DNA from: Ensifer sp. BR816
Lineage (GTDB): Bacteria > Pseudomonadota > Alphaproteobacteria > Rhizobiales > Rhizobiaceae
Length of the DNA: 64,000 nucleotides
Reading direction: 5' to 3'
Assembly (NCBI RefSeq): GCF_000378985.1
Contig: NZ_KB905370.1
Location: 3,304,781-3,368,780 of the forward strand
The translations under genes and the position numbers were made by a program. This document shows positions 17,140 through 25,447 of the stretch, one piece after another. Position 1 is the stretch's first letter. Every line of letters starts with the position of its first letter. The notes below the pieces were generated by a model, which had not been told where the DNA came from, ran no database searches, and saw nothing but the letters and a program-made list of their open reading frames with translations.

Positions 17140-18896
17140 TGTTTTGCCTCCTGGCCTTCCGAGACGACCTTCAGCGGCGCCGGACGATCGCCCTGTTGCG
17201 GCCTCAACACCTTGCCGAGCACGTCCTCCTTCGGACCGAAAGCCTGCTGCCGCCCCTCGTTCATCATCAGCACGAGGTCGGCGCTCTGAAGCGCACTCGG
17301 CCGGTGGGCGATGACCACTACGATGCCGTGGCGGGCGCGCACATTCATGATCGCCTCGCCGAGTGCCTGCTCGCCCTCCGCATCGAGGTTCGAATTCGGC
17401 TCGTCGAGGACCACCAGGAAGGGATCGCCATAGAGCGCTCGGGCGAGCGCGATGCGCTGACGCTGGCCGGCCGAGAGTGCGGTGCCGCCGTCCCCGATCT
17501 CGGTATCGAAACCGTTCGGAAGACGCAGGATCAGCTCATGGACGCGCGCCGCCTTTGCGGCCGCGACGATGGCCTCGGAGGTCGCATCCGCGGCGAAGCG
17601 GCAGATGTTCTGCGCCACGGTTCCGGCAAAAAGCTCCACGTCCTGTGGCAGGTAGCCGATATGCCGCCCAAGCGCGTCACCGTCCCATTGGTCGAGGGCC
17701 GCGCCGTCGAGCCGCACCGAGCCGCGATAGGCCGGCCAGACGCCGATGATGGCGCGCGCCAAGGACGACTTGCCGGAACCGCTCGGCCCGATGACGCCGA
17801 GGGCGCTGCCGGCGCGGACGGTGAAATTGACATCGGTGAAAACCAGCCGCTGCGCCGCCGGAGGTCCGCTTCCCAGGGCCTCGACTGTCAAGCGCTCGTG
17901 CGGGTTCGGCAGTGCCAGCGGCGCTTCGGCCTCCGGCAACGCCTTCAGGAGTTCCTTCAGTCGCTGCCAGCTCTGCCGCGCCTGGACGAGCCCGCGCCAG
18001 TTGCCGATGGCGAGCTCGACCGGGGCAAGCGCCCGGGCGGTCAGGATCGAGCCGGCGATGATGATGCCGGGCGAAGCCTGCCCCTCGATCACCAGCACCG
18101 CGCCAGCGGCGAGCACCCCGGACTGCAGCGCCATGCGAAAAACCTTGGAAAGCGCGCCATAGCCATTGCCGATATCGGACGTGCGCCTGTTCTGTTCGCG
18201 GAACTCGGTGTTGCGGCGCTCCCAGAGTTCGGTGAGCCGGCCGGTCATGCCCATCGCCTGGACGACTTCTGCATTGCGCTGCGAGGCCTGGGCAAAGGCG
18301 TTGCGAAGGCTTCCCGCTTCGGATGCCTTCCTGGCCGGCGCCTGGGTGCCGCGGTTGGTGAGATAGGTGAGCAGCGTCAGGATCAGCCCGCCGCCGATCG
18401 CCACGAAGCCGATCACGGGATGGAACAGGAAGCAGATTGCGACATAGAAGGGCAGCCACGGCAGATCGAACAGCGCCGCCGGCCCTGCGCTCGAAAGGAA
18501 CGAGCGGACCTGATCGAAGTCGCGCAGCGCCTGCAGCCCATCCCCCTGCATCCGAAGCTTCAGCGGCGCCCTCACAACGGCCCGATAGATGCGGCCGCTC
18601 AGGCTCTCGTCGAGCGCGCCGGCGATGCGCACCAGCATGCGCCCGCGGATCAGTTCGAAGGCACCCTGAAAGGCATAGAGCAGCAAAGCCAGCAGACAGA
18701 GCGCGATCAGCGAGGGAATGCTGCGGCTCGGCAGAACCCGGTCATAGACCTCGAGCATGAAGAACGAGCCGGTAAGATAGAGGATATTGACGAGCGCGCT
18801 GGCAATGCCGACGCCGACAAAGGCGGATCGGCAATCGCGCAGGGCGGTGGCGGGATCGACGTTCCTGCCGTTCGATGCAGTGTAAGGTTCAGGCAC
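17136..18896 (-). CDS. type I secretion ABC transporter, permease-ATPase (PrsD/AprD-like)
   Basis: A 586-residue exporter half-transporter. Its membrane domain lies at about 25-300 with VNILYLTGSFFMLEVYDRVL, the hallmark of the AprD/PrtD/PrsD branch. The nucleotide-binding domain has Walker [10 protein letters not shown] at 370-378, signature LSAGQRQR and Walker B LVVLDEPNSNLD. There is no N-terminal C39 or C39-like domain, so cargo should carry an uncleaved C-terminal secretion signal. The start is GTG 18896 preceded by GGAGA. The cargo is probably an exopolysaccharide-processing glycanase, protease or RTX protein, but none is adjacent. Confidence 0.9.
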   Translation of the reverse strand: MPEPYTASNGRNVDPATALRDCRSAFVGVGIASALVNILYLTGSFFMLEVYDRVLPSRSIPSLIALCLLALLLYAFQGAFELIRGRMLVRIAGALDESLSGRIYRAVVRAPLKLRMQGDGLQALRDFDQVRSFLSSAGPAALFDLPWLPFYVAICFLFHPVIGFVAIGGGLILTLLTYLTNRGTQAPARKASEAGSLRNAFAQASQRNAEVVQAMGMTGRLTELWERRNTEFREQNRRTSDIGNGYGALSKVFRMALQSGVLAAGAVLVIEGQASPGIIIAGSILTARALAPVELAIGNWRGLVQARQSWQRLKELLKALPEAEAPLALPNPHERLTVEALGSGPPAAQRLVFTDVNFTVRAGSALGVIGPSGSGKSSLARAIIGVWPAYRGSVRLDGAALDQWDGDALGRHIGYLPQDVELFAGTVAQNICRFAADATSEAIVAAAKAARVHELILRLPNGFDTEIGDGGTALSAGQRQRIALARALYGDPFLVVLDEPNSNLDAEGEQALGEAIMNVRARHGIVVVIAHRPSALQSADLVLMMNEGRQQAFGPKEDVLGKVLRPQQGDRPAPLKVVSEGQEAKQ

Positions 18897-19421
18897 TGGC
18901 CAAGGTCTCCAGGTAGGTATGTCCCGCCGCCGCGGCGGCTTTGATGATGGGCTTCCGGCGCCGGCGCGCCGGAGAAAGGGGATGCACGGTCATGTTCGTT
19001 ATCCGCAGCTTAAATCATGCCGCATTAATTTTTCAAAGCGCGCACGGATCAGTTGTTCCCGGGGAAACAGAGTTTAATCCAAAGGTTGTTCGTTGGCCAA
19101 CGGGCGCGTAAGGCAGTCGTGCGGCGTGTACCAGCACTTCGCTCGCCAACAGAATGGTTCCATTTGACCCGGAAAGGCTCTATGTGCGGGGCGACGCGAA
19201 CTTGAGGTCGATGGGACACGCGCAGCTGCAGACGCACTTCTGGTAGTGCGACCAGGATGACCTCCCGACGGAACCGAGTGCTATTCTATTTCGGCTGATG
19301 ATGGTGAGCGCCAGTCTCGCAGAGATCGACGGCCGTCGGCGCGCCAATAGGCAGGCGCTATGCCGGCTGCAACCTCAAAGCCCGAGAGCAATTTCGGACA
19401 TCAGTTAGACAGCCTGGCACC
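18897..19421. other. gene-free stretch upstream of the type I secretion operon
   Basis: No convincing coding frame is found. It must contain the promoter of the leftward secretion operon; the segment around 18990-19040 is locally A/T-rich. A short palindrome, TTCCCGGGGAA, sits near 19056. Nothing else is interpretable. Confidence 0.5.
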
Positions 19422-19739
19422 TTAAATCGTGACAGGCTGCCCCTGACGGATCGAATACCAAGCGATTTTCTCTGGTGCAGATGGGAGGACGTCAACAATG
19501 GACTCTTCGAAAGCTGTTCTGATCGCGTGGGACGAAACGAGGTTCGTCGCTCCTACCTGCATTCGAAGGCCACCATCCACAGCCCCCGTAGCTGCATAAC
19601 CATCGCTGAACACGAAGGTTTTTATAGTCCCATGGTCGATCATAAACTCGTAGTATCCGGCAAGTCGCAGGCGCGTTTGATCAACGAACCACGTCGTGTT
19701 CGGGAGGGAAATACGGCACTCAAAGACGAAAGCACGCAT
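19422..19739 (-). CDS. small hypothetical protein downstream of the oxoamine-synthase-like gene
   Basis: A 105-residue unassigned protein starting MRAFVFECRISLPNTTWFV and ending SIRQGQPVTI. The open frame extends upstream to 20168, but that part only mirrors the overlapping PLP-enzyme gene and is Arg/Ser-rich. ATG 19739, with GGAGCGGGAAG upstream and 64 bases after the PLP-enzyme stop, is the likely start. The composition looks protein-like, with alternating hydrophobic strands, and there is no signal peptide. Its position suggests cotranscription with the PLP enzyme. It could still be a chance frame. Confidence 0.45.
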   Translation of the reverse strand: MRAFVFECRISLPNTTWFVDQTRLRLAGYYEFMIDHGTIKTFVFSDGYAATGAVDGGLRMQVGATNLVSSHAIRTAFEESIVDVLPSAPEKIAWYSIRQGQPVTI

Positions 19740-19803
19740 ATAGCGCTTCCCGCTCCACGCACCTACTGTCTGGCCTGAAGCACGTTGAGTGCGTGAGCGT
19801 GAA

Positions 19804-21066
19804 TTATCTAACCGAGGCATCGCCAATTTCTCCAAGAACGTCTTGGAGCGCGCTCCCCAACGCACGGATTTCATCCTGCGAGTGACCCGCTGTCGGGCAC
19901 AGCCGCAGTCCCGCCCTTCCCTTCGCAACTGTGGGAAAGAAAATTGCCGACGTGTAACAGCCGCCATCCAGCAGGCCCCTTGCCGCCGCGATCGCCGTGA
20001 GTTCGTCACCCACTTCCACCGTCCGGATCGGCAGGGGTGAACCGTTTTGTTCCGTTGGAACAATGCTGTCGAAGAGGGCGATCCTCTTCCTGAGCGTCTG
20101 CTGAAGGAGCGCAAGCTCCTCCGTCCGATGCAGCTCCTGGGATGCCATTGCTGCGCCGATGGCTGCAACGTTCAGCGATGCCGAGAACGCGTGCGCTACG
20201 GCGAACCTGCGAAACAGCTCTTCCTGTCGCGCCGTGCCGAGCATGATCAGACCACCCGAAGCTCCGAATCCTTTTCCGAGCGACGCGGCAATGATCGTCC
20301 GTTCACCCAAGGAGCCTGCGATTTGAGACCTGGCGAAACCTTCCCCCCGCGCGCCGAAAATCGATATTCCGTGGGCGTCGTCGATGTAAAGAAACAGTCC
20401 GTATCGGTCTTGAAGCCGACGCAGTTGCTCGATGTTGGCGCTTCCGCCCATCGAATAAACGCCGTCACAAACGTAAGCGACACAGGGATTGCTGCGGCAG
20501 AGGGTCTCCAGGGCATCGAGATCGTTGTGCGCGATCGTCTCCACTCTGGTTTCGGCGGCGATGGTGCCTTTGTGAAAGGCAAGCGTTGCATGGGCTAAGC
20601 GGTCGAACACCATCACCGGCTTCTCACCGCCGGTCAGGTGTCCGGAGGCGATCAGCGGCAATGCACTCATGTTTGCGGCGAGAACAGTGGTGTAGGTGAT
20701 CACCCGCGCGGCGAACAGGTCCGACAAGGCCGCCTCCAGGTCACCAAGGATCGAGAAATTGAGGCGCGTTCTTGCACATGACCAATGGAGCGCGCCGTAT
20801 TTGTTCAGCGCCTCGATCGCGCCAGCGATTATCTTCGGATGGTTGTCAAGGCCGAGATAGGAACAGCGCACGAAGTCGACGACCTTGCGCCCGCGGTCGT
20901 GGGAAAGCGCCACGGCGCGGCCCTCGAGGGGACGCCCGTAAATCGCCATCAGCCCCTGAAAATGCGCGGCATCGAAATGGCTTTGGGCGTACTGGATCAG
21001 GCTGCTGGTGTTCCTTTGAGAACCGCCGCCCGCGATACTGCCTTGCCTTGGCGCTTTGTTTTCCAT
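19804..21066 (-). CDS. alpha-oxoamine synthase-like PLP enzyme (KBL/BioF/HemA/CqsA family)
   Basis: A 420-residue fold-type I aminotransferase-family enzyme related to those that condense an acyl-CoA with an amino acid and release CO2 (Kbl, BioF, HemA, and the autoinducer synthases CqsA and LqsA). The PLP Lys is K265 in SLGKGFGASGG, the pyridine-N Asp lies in YIDDAHGISIFGARG (D229/D230), and the ring-stacking His is in RLAHATLAFHKG. The start is ATG 21066 with GGGAG 10 bases upstream. It stands alone, not beside bio, hem or tdh genes, in an A/T-rich patch next to an OmpR-type regulator. A biosynthetic or signalling product is therefore more likely than housekeeping. The exact product is unknown. 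Confidence 0.75.
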   Translation of the reverse strand: MENKAPRQGSIAGGGSQRNTSSLIQYAQSHFDAAHFQGLMAIYGRPLEGRAVALSHDRGRKVVDFVRCSYLGLDNHPKIIAGAIEALNKYGALHWSCARTRLNFSILGDLEAALSDLFAARVITYTTVLAANMSALPLIASGHLTGGEKPVMVFDRLAHATLAFHKGTIAAETRVETIAHNDLDALETLCRSNPCVAYVCDGVYSMGGSANIEQLRRLQDRYGLFLYIDDAHGISIFGARGEGFARSQIAGSLGERTIIAASLGKGFGASGGLIMLGTARQEELFRRFAVAHAFSASLNVAAIGAAMASQELHRTEELALLQQTLRKRIALFDSIVPTEQNGSPLPIRTVEVGDELTAIAAARGLLDGGCYTSAIFFPTVAKGRAGLRLCPTAGHSQDEIRALGSALQDVLGEIGDASVR

Positions 21067-21252
21067 CCGAAATATCTCCCGATGCCTGAACATGAATGAT
21101 TGGGAGGTTTACTTCGTTGACCGCCAGAATCAACAAACTATATGCAAATTATTTCCAAGCATCATTTTGCAAAATTGGCAATGTTGTTTCACAAATCAAA
21201 CTTTATTGTTATGCAGTGCAAAACAACACGCGAATTGTGAACACGCTCCAGA

Positions 21253-21972
21253 TCAGCCCGATCTCTCGTCCAGTTCGATGGCATAGCCCGTGGCCCGGAC
21301 CGTGCGGATTAAAGTGCGGCCGGTCAGGCCCTCAAGCGATCGGCGCAAGCGACCGACATGCACATCCACTGTGCGCGGCTGAACGTAGCGATCGGGCGGC
21401 CACGCCGCCTCTATCAAGTCCGAGCGGCTGCGCACCCGGCCCGGCGCCTCCAGAAAGCACCGCAGCAGATTGAATTCGATCGGGCCGAATTGCACTTCTT
21501 GACCGCCATATCTGACGATACGGCGCCCAGGCTCTATACTCAGCGGCCCGCAGGCTCTTGCCTCTTCCAGATCCTCATCGGGCAGCCGGGCATGATTTGC
21601 GTCGTTCTTTGGCAGAGAACCAAGATAGGCCATCAGCCGCGCCGGCGAGATCGGGCGCACGAAGTTTTCGTCCGCTCCCGCCTTGAGCAATGCCAGATAA
21701 TCCCCCGACGAAACGACGGCGATCGTCGGGACATGCGCGGTCGTGTCGGAGGCCTTGATCGCCGCACAGGCTCTCAACGCCGGGCCGGAATCCTCAGCGG
21801 CAACCAAAATGATTGCCGTGACGGGTCTCATCGCCGCCTGGTCCGCCACCTCGTTCTCGCTGACCAGGGTCGTCTGGAAGCCTTCCCGAGAGAGGATATA
21901 TGCGAGCAACACATAGAAATTGGCGTCGTCCGAGCAGATCAGGACAGAGGGTTTCGTATGCTGAGCCTTCAT
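21253..21972 (-). CDS. OmpR/PhoB-type winged-helix regulator with degenerate receiver
   Basis: A 239-residue two-domain regulator. The N-terminal receiver (1-120) keeps the acidic pair D15 D16 (VLICSDD), but the expected phosphoacceptor position in VTAIILVAAED is Val57, not Asp, and the switch Lys is replaced (NFVRPISPARL). It is therefore probably phosphorylation-independent. The C-terminal DNA-binding domain is canonical (VDVHVGRLRRSL, RTLIRTVRATGYAI). No histidine kinase is adjacent. It is a paralogue of the protein at 24734-25435. It is encoded 187 bases upstream of the oxoamine-synthase-like gene on the same strand, which it may control. A TTTTGTTGCAACA motif sits about 150 bases upstream of its start. 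Confidence 0.85.
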   Translation of the reverse strand: MKAQHTKPSVLICSDDANFYVLLAYILSREGFQTTLVSENEVADQAAMRPVTAIILVAAEDSGPALRACAAIKASDTTAHVPTIAVVSSGDYLALLKAGADENFVRPISPARLMAYLGSLPKNDANHARLPDEDLEEARACGPLSIEPGRRIVRYGGQEVQFGPIEFNLLRCFLEAPGRVRSRSDLIEAAWPPDRYVQPRTVDVHVGRLRRSLEGLTGRTLIRTVRATGYAIELDERSG

Positions 21973-22124
21973 CAGTCTTTGTCCTCGTCGCTGCTCTCGT
22001 CCCGAGATTTGATGTCACAAAAATCGGGAATAATACGTTCGTATCGGCCGTGTAACCCCCAAAAATTCATTGCATCAGTCTATAACAGCGACATTGACGC
22101 ATAAAATTTGCATTTTTTCCTTCT

Positions 22125-22137
22125 TTTTGTTGCAACA
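22125..22137. promoter_or_regulatory. operator-like site resembling the 29.3 kb GntR palindrome
   Basis: TTTTGTTGCAACA matches the first 13 of 16 bases of the perfect palindrome at 29347-29362. It lies in the divergent promoter region between the OmpR-type regulator (minus) and the MNT-HEPN gene (plus), inside an A/T-rich tract. Confidence 0.4.
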
Positions 22138-22233
22138 CCTTATTGAATTTCGGCGCGCGATAGGCACTCTGTGGATTCAGCGAACCGGGTTCGCTATGCA
22201 TGCACGATGACCTCAGAAAGCACCGCAGAACCG

Positions 22234-23154
22234 ATGAAGACCAATCTCGACCACCTTCCACATCGAAAGCAGCGCGAACTCGCGCGGATCGTCGAGGTGT
22301 TGCACGAGGAGTTCGAGGACGCCCTCAAGGAGGGAACGGCGGATTTCAAGAAGCTTGGCCGGATCCTGAAGATCATCCTCTTCGGGTCTTATGCCAGAGG
22401 AACATGGGTCGACGAGCCGCATACGAGGAAGGGGTACAAGTCAGACTACGACCTGCTTATCATCGTCAACAACCGGAAGCTGACGGATTTCGCGGCTTAC
22501 TGGCACAAGGCGCAGGATCGCTTGCTTCGGCTCCAGGGGGTGGAAACGCCGGTCAGTTTTATCGTCCACTCTCGCCGCGAGGTGAACACCGCCTTGCGCG
22601 AGGGACGATATTTCTTCGTCGATATCCGCAAGGACGGTATCGTTCTCTACGAGTTGGACGACGAGCCCTTAGCCACGCCAAAGCCACTTAGTCCGGCTGA
22701 CGAATACGAAACCGCGAGGAGGCATTTCGTTCGCATCCAGAGGGCAATTAATGCCCTGAAGCTCGCGCAAACGGCTGCAACTGAGTCCGTCATGTTCAAC
22801 GACTCAGCGTTTCTCCTTCATCAAGCAATCGAGCATTCGTATGCGACGTTACTCCTCACACTGACGAACTACTCCCCTCCCTCGCACAATTTAAAGCATT
22901 TGCGTCAGTTGGCTGAAGACAGGGACCAACGTCTCGTTGATGTCTGGCCACGTGACAGGCAACGTCACAACGCCTGGTTCAACATCATCAACGAAGCCTA
23001 TGTGAAAGCCAGGTACTCCGATCACTACGAAATCACCCAGGAGGCACTCGATTGGCTCGCGGAAAGGGTTGGCGACCTGATCGCCCAAGTAGAGCACTTA
23101 TGTAAAGATCACCTCGACCGATTGCGCGTGGAAGCGGAAAACAGGAGCGATTGA
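22234..23154 (+). CDS. fused nucleotidyltransferase (MNT) and HEPN domain protein
   Basis: A 306-residue protein. The N-terminal minimal nucleotidyltransferase domain has GSYARG at 51-56 and the catalytic acidic pair DYD at 71-73. The C-terminal helical HEPN domain has an LLHQAIEHSYATLLL helix and a terminal ARYSDHYEI segment. In toxin-antitoxin and defence contexts MNT proteins AMPylate HEPN RNase toxins; here both are in one chain, a form seen in many proteobacterial accessory regions. Upstream in-frame starts exist at 22171 and 22207. MKTNLDHLP at 22234 is chosen because family members begin this way, as far as I recall. Its cellular role is not established. Confidence 0.75.
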   Translation: MKTNLDHLPHRKQRELARIVEVLHEEFEDALKEGTADFKKLGRILKIILFGSYARGTWVDEPHTRKGYKSDYDLLIIVNNRKLTDFAAYWHKAQDRLLRLQGVETPVSFIVHSRREVNTALREGRYFFVDIRKDGIVLYELDDEPLATPKPLSPADEYETARRHFVRIQRAINALKLAQTAATESVMFNDSAFLLHQAIEHSYATLLLTLTNYSPPSHNLKHLRQLAEDRDQRLVDVWPRDRQRHNAWFNIINEAYVKARYSDHYEITQEALDWLAERVGDLIAQVEHLCKDHLDRLRVEAENRSD

Positions 23155-23300
23155 GTTCACCTGTTCCACACTTCTCCAATAGGACACGTTTGCCAGGGAC
23201 GGCACGATTTAACCCGAATGGGTTCTGTGGCTCGCGAATGCTGAGTTCCAACGTCCGGCAAACCCCTCGATCCCCTGCGCCGGACAGCAGGAGGTTCAGC

Positions 23301-23531
23301 GTGTCCAAAGTTTTTCGAATTCCCGCTTCCGGGGAGCACAGCCCCCGGCGAGACGGCTTCTGGCAAAAGCACCAACAGGCTGAAATGGTGGAGGCGGCGA
23401 TCCATCTCTACGGCAGCGAAGCCGCAACGGCGGCGGCCTATTGCGCGCTCGAGGCCTGGACCGAACGCCGACACAGCGACTACGGCTTCTGGTTCGAGGT
23501 GTTCCTGCGGCTTAGAGACCGTATGGAGTAG
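23301..23531 (+). CDS. small hypothetical protein
   Basis: A 76-residue protein of unknown function, rich in aromatic and charged residues (RRDGFWQKHQQAEMVEAAIH, EAWTERRHSDYGFWFEVFLR), probably helical. The frame is open from 23151, but GTG 23301 has a perfect AGGAGG six bases upstream and a much more protein-like sequence follows. It lies 146 bases after the MNT-HEPN gene on the same strand. Confidence 0.55.
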   Translation: MSKVFRIPASGEHSPRRDGFWQKHQQAEMVEAAIHLYGSEAATAAAYCALEAWTERRHSDYGFWFEVFLRLRDRME

Positions 23532-23630
23532 CGGTGTTCATCTGCTCAGATGAACACTGAGCGGCATGTCGGGAGAAGCGAGGGCAACGTTCGTCGAGTT
23601 GGCCAAAATCGCGGGTTCCGATCGGCCGTG

Positions 23631-24077
23631 TTAGGGGGCCACTTGAACCGGTGATTTCACCTTGATCCCGAAAGGATGGAAGTGTTTCAGGTTCGCGGTG
23701 ATAACCGTCAGGCGGTGAAAGCTGGCGGTTCCCGCAATCATGGCATCGGACGCGCCGGGATTGTGACCGGCTGCAATGGCCCTGGCTTCCAACTTGCCGC
23801 CTTCGCGTGCAACGTCCGCGTCTACAGGCAAAATCCTGTCGCCGTAACCGGCGATCAAGCCTTGCAAGAATAACGCGATTCCTGCCGCCTTGGCCCTCGC
23901 GCCCCTGGCTTCCAGAAGCCGAAGGCCCTTTTCAAGTTCGTGGACGGTAACGGCTGAGAGGTAGACCGCGCTAACCTGCTCCTGCTCTTCCAGCCAGTCC
24001 GCAAATTCCGGCGTGGCCGTGGCCCTGGAGGGCGAGAACATGGAAATCGCGTTCGTATCAAGAAGGTAGCCGGTCAC
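23631..24077 (-). CDS. vapC: VapC-type PIN-domain toxin
   Basis: A 148-residue PIN ribonuclease, normally an Mg-dependent endonuclease that cuts tRNA or rRNA and is held in check by its antitoxin. The four acidic positions are visible: first Asp in YLLDTNAIS, Glu in TVHELEKG, Asp in GASDAMIAG, and the last acidic/TAN strand as VITANLKHF. Length is typical. Its ATG overlaps the antitoxin stop by ATGA, the classic antitoxin-first arrangement. The subtype resembles FitB/VapC. Confidence 0.88.
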   Translation of the reverse strand: MTGYLLDTNAISMFSPSRATATPEFADWLEEQEQVSAVYLSAVTVHELEKGLRLLEARGARAKAAGIALFLQGLIAGYGDRILPVDADVAREGGKLEARAIAAGHNPGASDAMIAGTASFHRLTVITANLKHFHPFGIKVKSPVQVAP

Positions 24078-24340
24078 AGATCGACCTCACGCGAGGGCGC
24101 CGGATTTCGGGCGAAAACATCGTCGTCAAGATCGATGTCGGCGGGGAATGATCTCAGGTACTGAACGAGGCTGGGGCGTTCCTTATGAAGCGCCTTCTTT
24201 GCCGCTTCCGCGGCTCCTACAGAGACGAGCACGGCAGCCGCGCGGCCGTGCCGCGTGATCGTGACAAACTCACCAGCGGCAGCTTGATCGACGATATTCG
24301 AAAAGCCGGCTTTGGCGTCCTTGAGGCTGATGGTTGACAT
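24074..24340 (-). CDS. Phd/YefM-type antitoxin
   Basis: An 88-residue antitoxin. The N-terminal Phd/YefM DNA-binding fold reads STISLKDAKAGFSNIVDQAA and GEFVTITRHGRAAAVLVS. The C-terminal toxin-binding tail is acidic (DIDLDDDVFARNPAPSREVDL). ATG 24340 has GGGAGG upstream; the open frame to 24400 is not needed. It should neutralise the adjacent PIN toxin and repress the pair's promoter, as in this family generally. Confidence 0.85.
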   Translation of the reverse strand: MSTISLKDAKAGFSNIVDQAAAGEFVTITRHGRAAAVLVSVGAAEAAKKALHKERPSLVQYLRSFPADIDLDDDVFARNPAPSREVDL

Positions 24341-24733
24341 TATGGCCTCCCAAGAGTGGTCATATGTGACCTTTTTAGGCGTTGCGGCCGATGAAATCAA
24401 TGGGGACCCGCACTTTCAAGGCAGAGGGCGAAGTCGGTGCCTCTCCCCAACCTATCAGACGGGGCGGTTCCAGACCCGAGGGCGGGGTCCCACTCGGCTA
24501 GGGAAAACGCCGCGCAAATCACCCCTGATGGAGGTTTTCTACGGCACGTAGACGATGGTCCAGAGGTCGTCGGCGCGGTCGTCTTGGCGACCGGGATGAG
24601 AAGTTGCGCGGGCTTGATCGGCGTCGCCGTCCACATGCGCCGCTCGGCGGTCCGGGCGATCTCTGACTCCGCTTTTCCGAGAGCCTGTCCCGGCACGATA
24701 GCGCGGCTGAACCGCCTTGGAAAACGATCAAGT
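24341..24733. other. gene-free stretch
   Basis: Several open frames exist but none has family-like sequence or a ribosome-binding site. It holds the toxin-antitoxin promoter at its left end. I see no repeat or relic that I can name. Confidence 0.4.
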
Positions 24734-25435
24734 TCAAAATGGCTGATTGAGCGCGTCGAGCGCATAGCCAACGGATCGCACGGTGCGAATTACGTCTGGC
24801 CCAAAACGGTTGAGCGCACGCCTGACGTGGCCGATATGGATATCGACGGTGCGGGGCTCTACTTCGGCTTCTCGGGGCCAGCATGCCGCGATCAGGTCGT
24901 CGCGACTGTGCACGACAGCGGGCATCCTCATGAGATGCAGAAGCAGCCTGAACTGGAGCGCGGAGAGGTACACGGCGTGACCGCTCCGCGTGACTCGAAC
25001 GCTCGGGACGCTCAGCTCAATATCCGCGTGCCTGTAGATCTGCTCGGGCGCGGCGCCTGAGCGTCTATCGTTTGGCAAGTTTGCTCGAATGCCCTCGAGG
25101 AAATCGAGCAGCCGACGTGGGTCGTAGGGACTGCATATGACGGCGTCGACCGCGGGGGTATCACGGCTGAATTCCGCTCGCGACGCGTTTGTCAACGCGG
25201 CAACGGGGATGCTGTCACCACCCGCCTCCCCGATGCGGCGGCAAAGGCTAAATTCCCCCGGGCGAGAATCGGAGCAATCGGCCAGTACGGCCAGCGGCTC
25301 TTCGGCCCGGATCGCAGCAAGCAGCTCGCTTTCATGAACGCACAGCCGAACGGGGAAACCTTCCGCCTCGAGAATATACTCCAGGAGAAGGAAGAGTTCG
25401 GGATCGCCCGTATAAATCAGCACATCCGCATGCAT
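24734..25435 (-). CDS. OmpR/PhoB-type winged-helix regulator, atypical receiver (paralogue of 21253-21972)
   Basis: A 233-residue regulator. The receiver retains a candidate phosphoacceptor D53 (VLADCSDS), but one of the two pocket acids is lost (TGDPE) and the switch Lys region reads VICSPYDPRRL, so normal phosphotransfer is doubtful. The C-terminal winged helix is intact (TVDIHIGHVRRALNRF, DVIRTVRSVGYALD). It shares layout and many residues with the 21253 protein, for instance PRTVDxHxGxxRRxL. GGAGG precedes the ATG by five bases. It is the last gene of the aminotransferase-ThDP-SDR operon, 12 bases after the SDR stop. It may regulate that operon or the paralogous locus. Confidence 0.83.
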   Translation of the reverse strand: MHADVLIYTGDPELFLLLEYILEAEGFPVRLCVHESELLAAIRAEEPLAVLADCSDSRPGEFSLCRRIGEAGGDSIPVAALTNASRAEFSRDTPAVDAVICSPYDPRRLLDFLEGIRANLPNDRRSGAAPEQIYRHADIELSVPSVRVTRSGHAVYLSALQFRLLLHLMRMPAVVHSRDDLIAACWPREAEVEPRTVDIHIGHVRRALNRFGPDVIRTVRSVGYALDALNQPF

Positions 25436-25447
25436 AGGACCTCCACC

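Noticed and set aside
17124..18944. 606-codon plus-strand open frame
   Set aside because: It is an antisense shadow of the type I secretion ATPase gene with mirror-image codon pattern.
19050..19070. TTCCCGGGGAA palindrome near 19056
   Set aside because: Short, GC-centred and single-copy here; no regulator or element can be tied to it.
19740..20168. N-terminal 143-codon extension of the small ORF at 19422
   Set aside because: It overlaps the PLP-enzyme gene in another frame and has shadow-like composition; only the part from 19739 is plausible.
24397..24771. 124-codon minus-strand frame upstream of the toxin-antitoxin pair
   Set aside because: Proline/serine-rich, no ribosome-binding site and no family resemblance; treated as intergenic.
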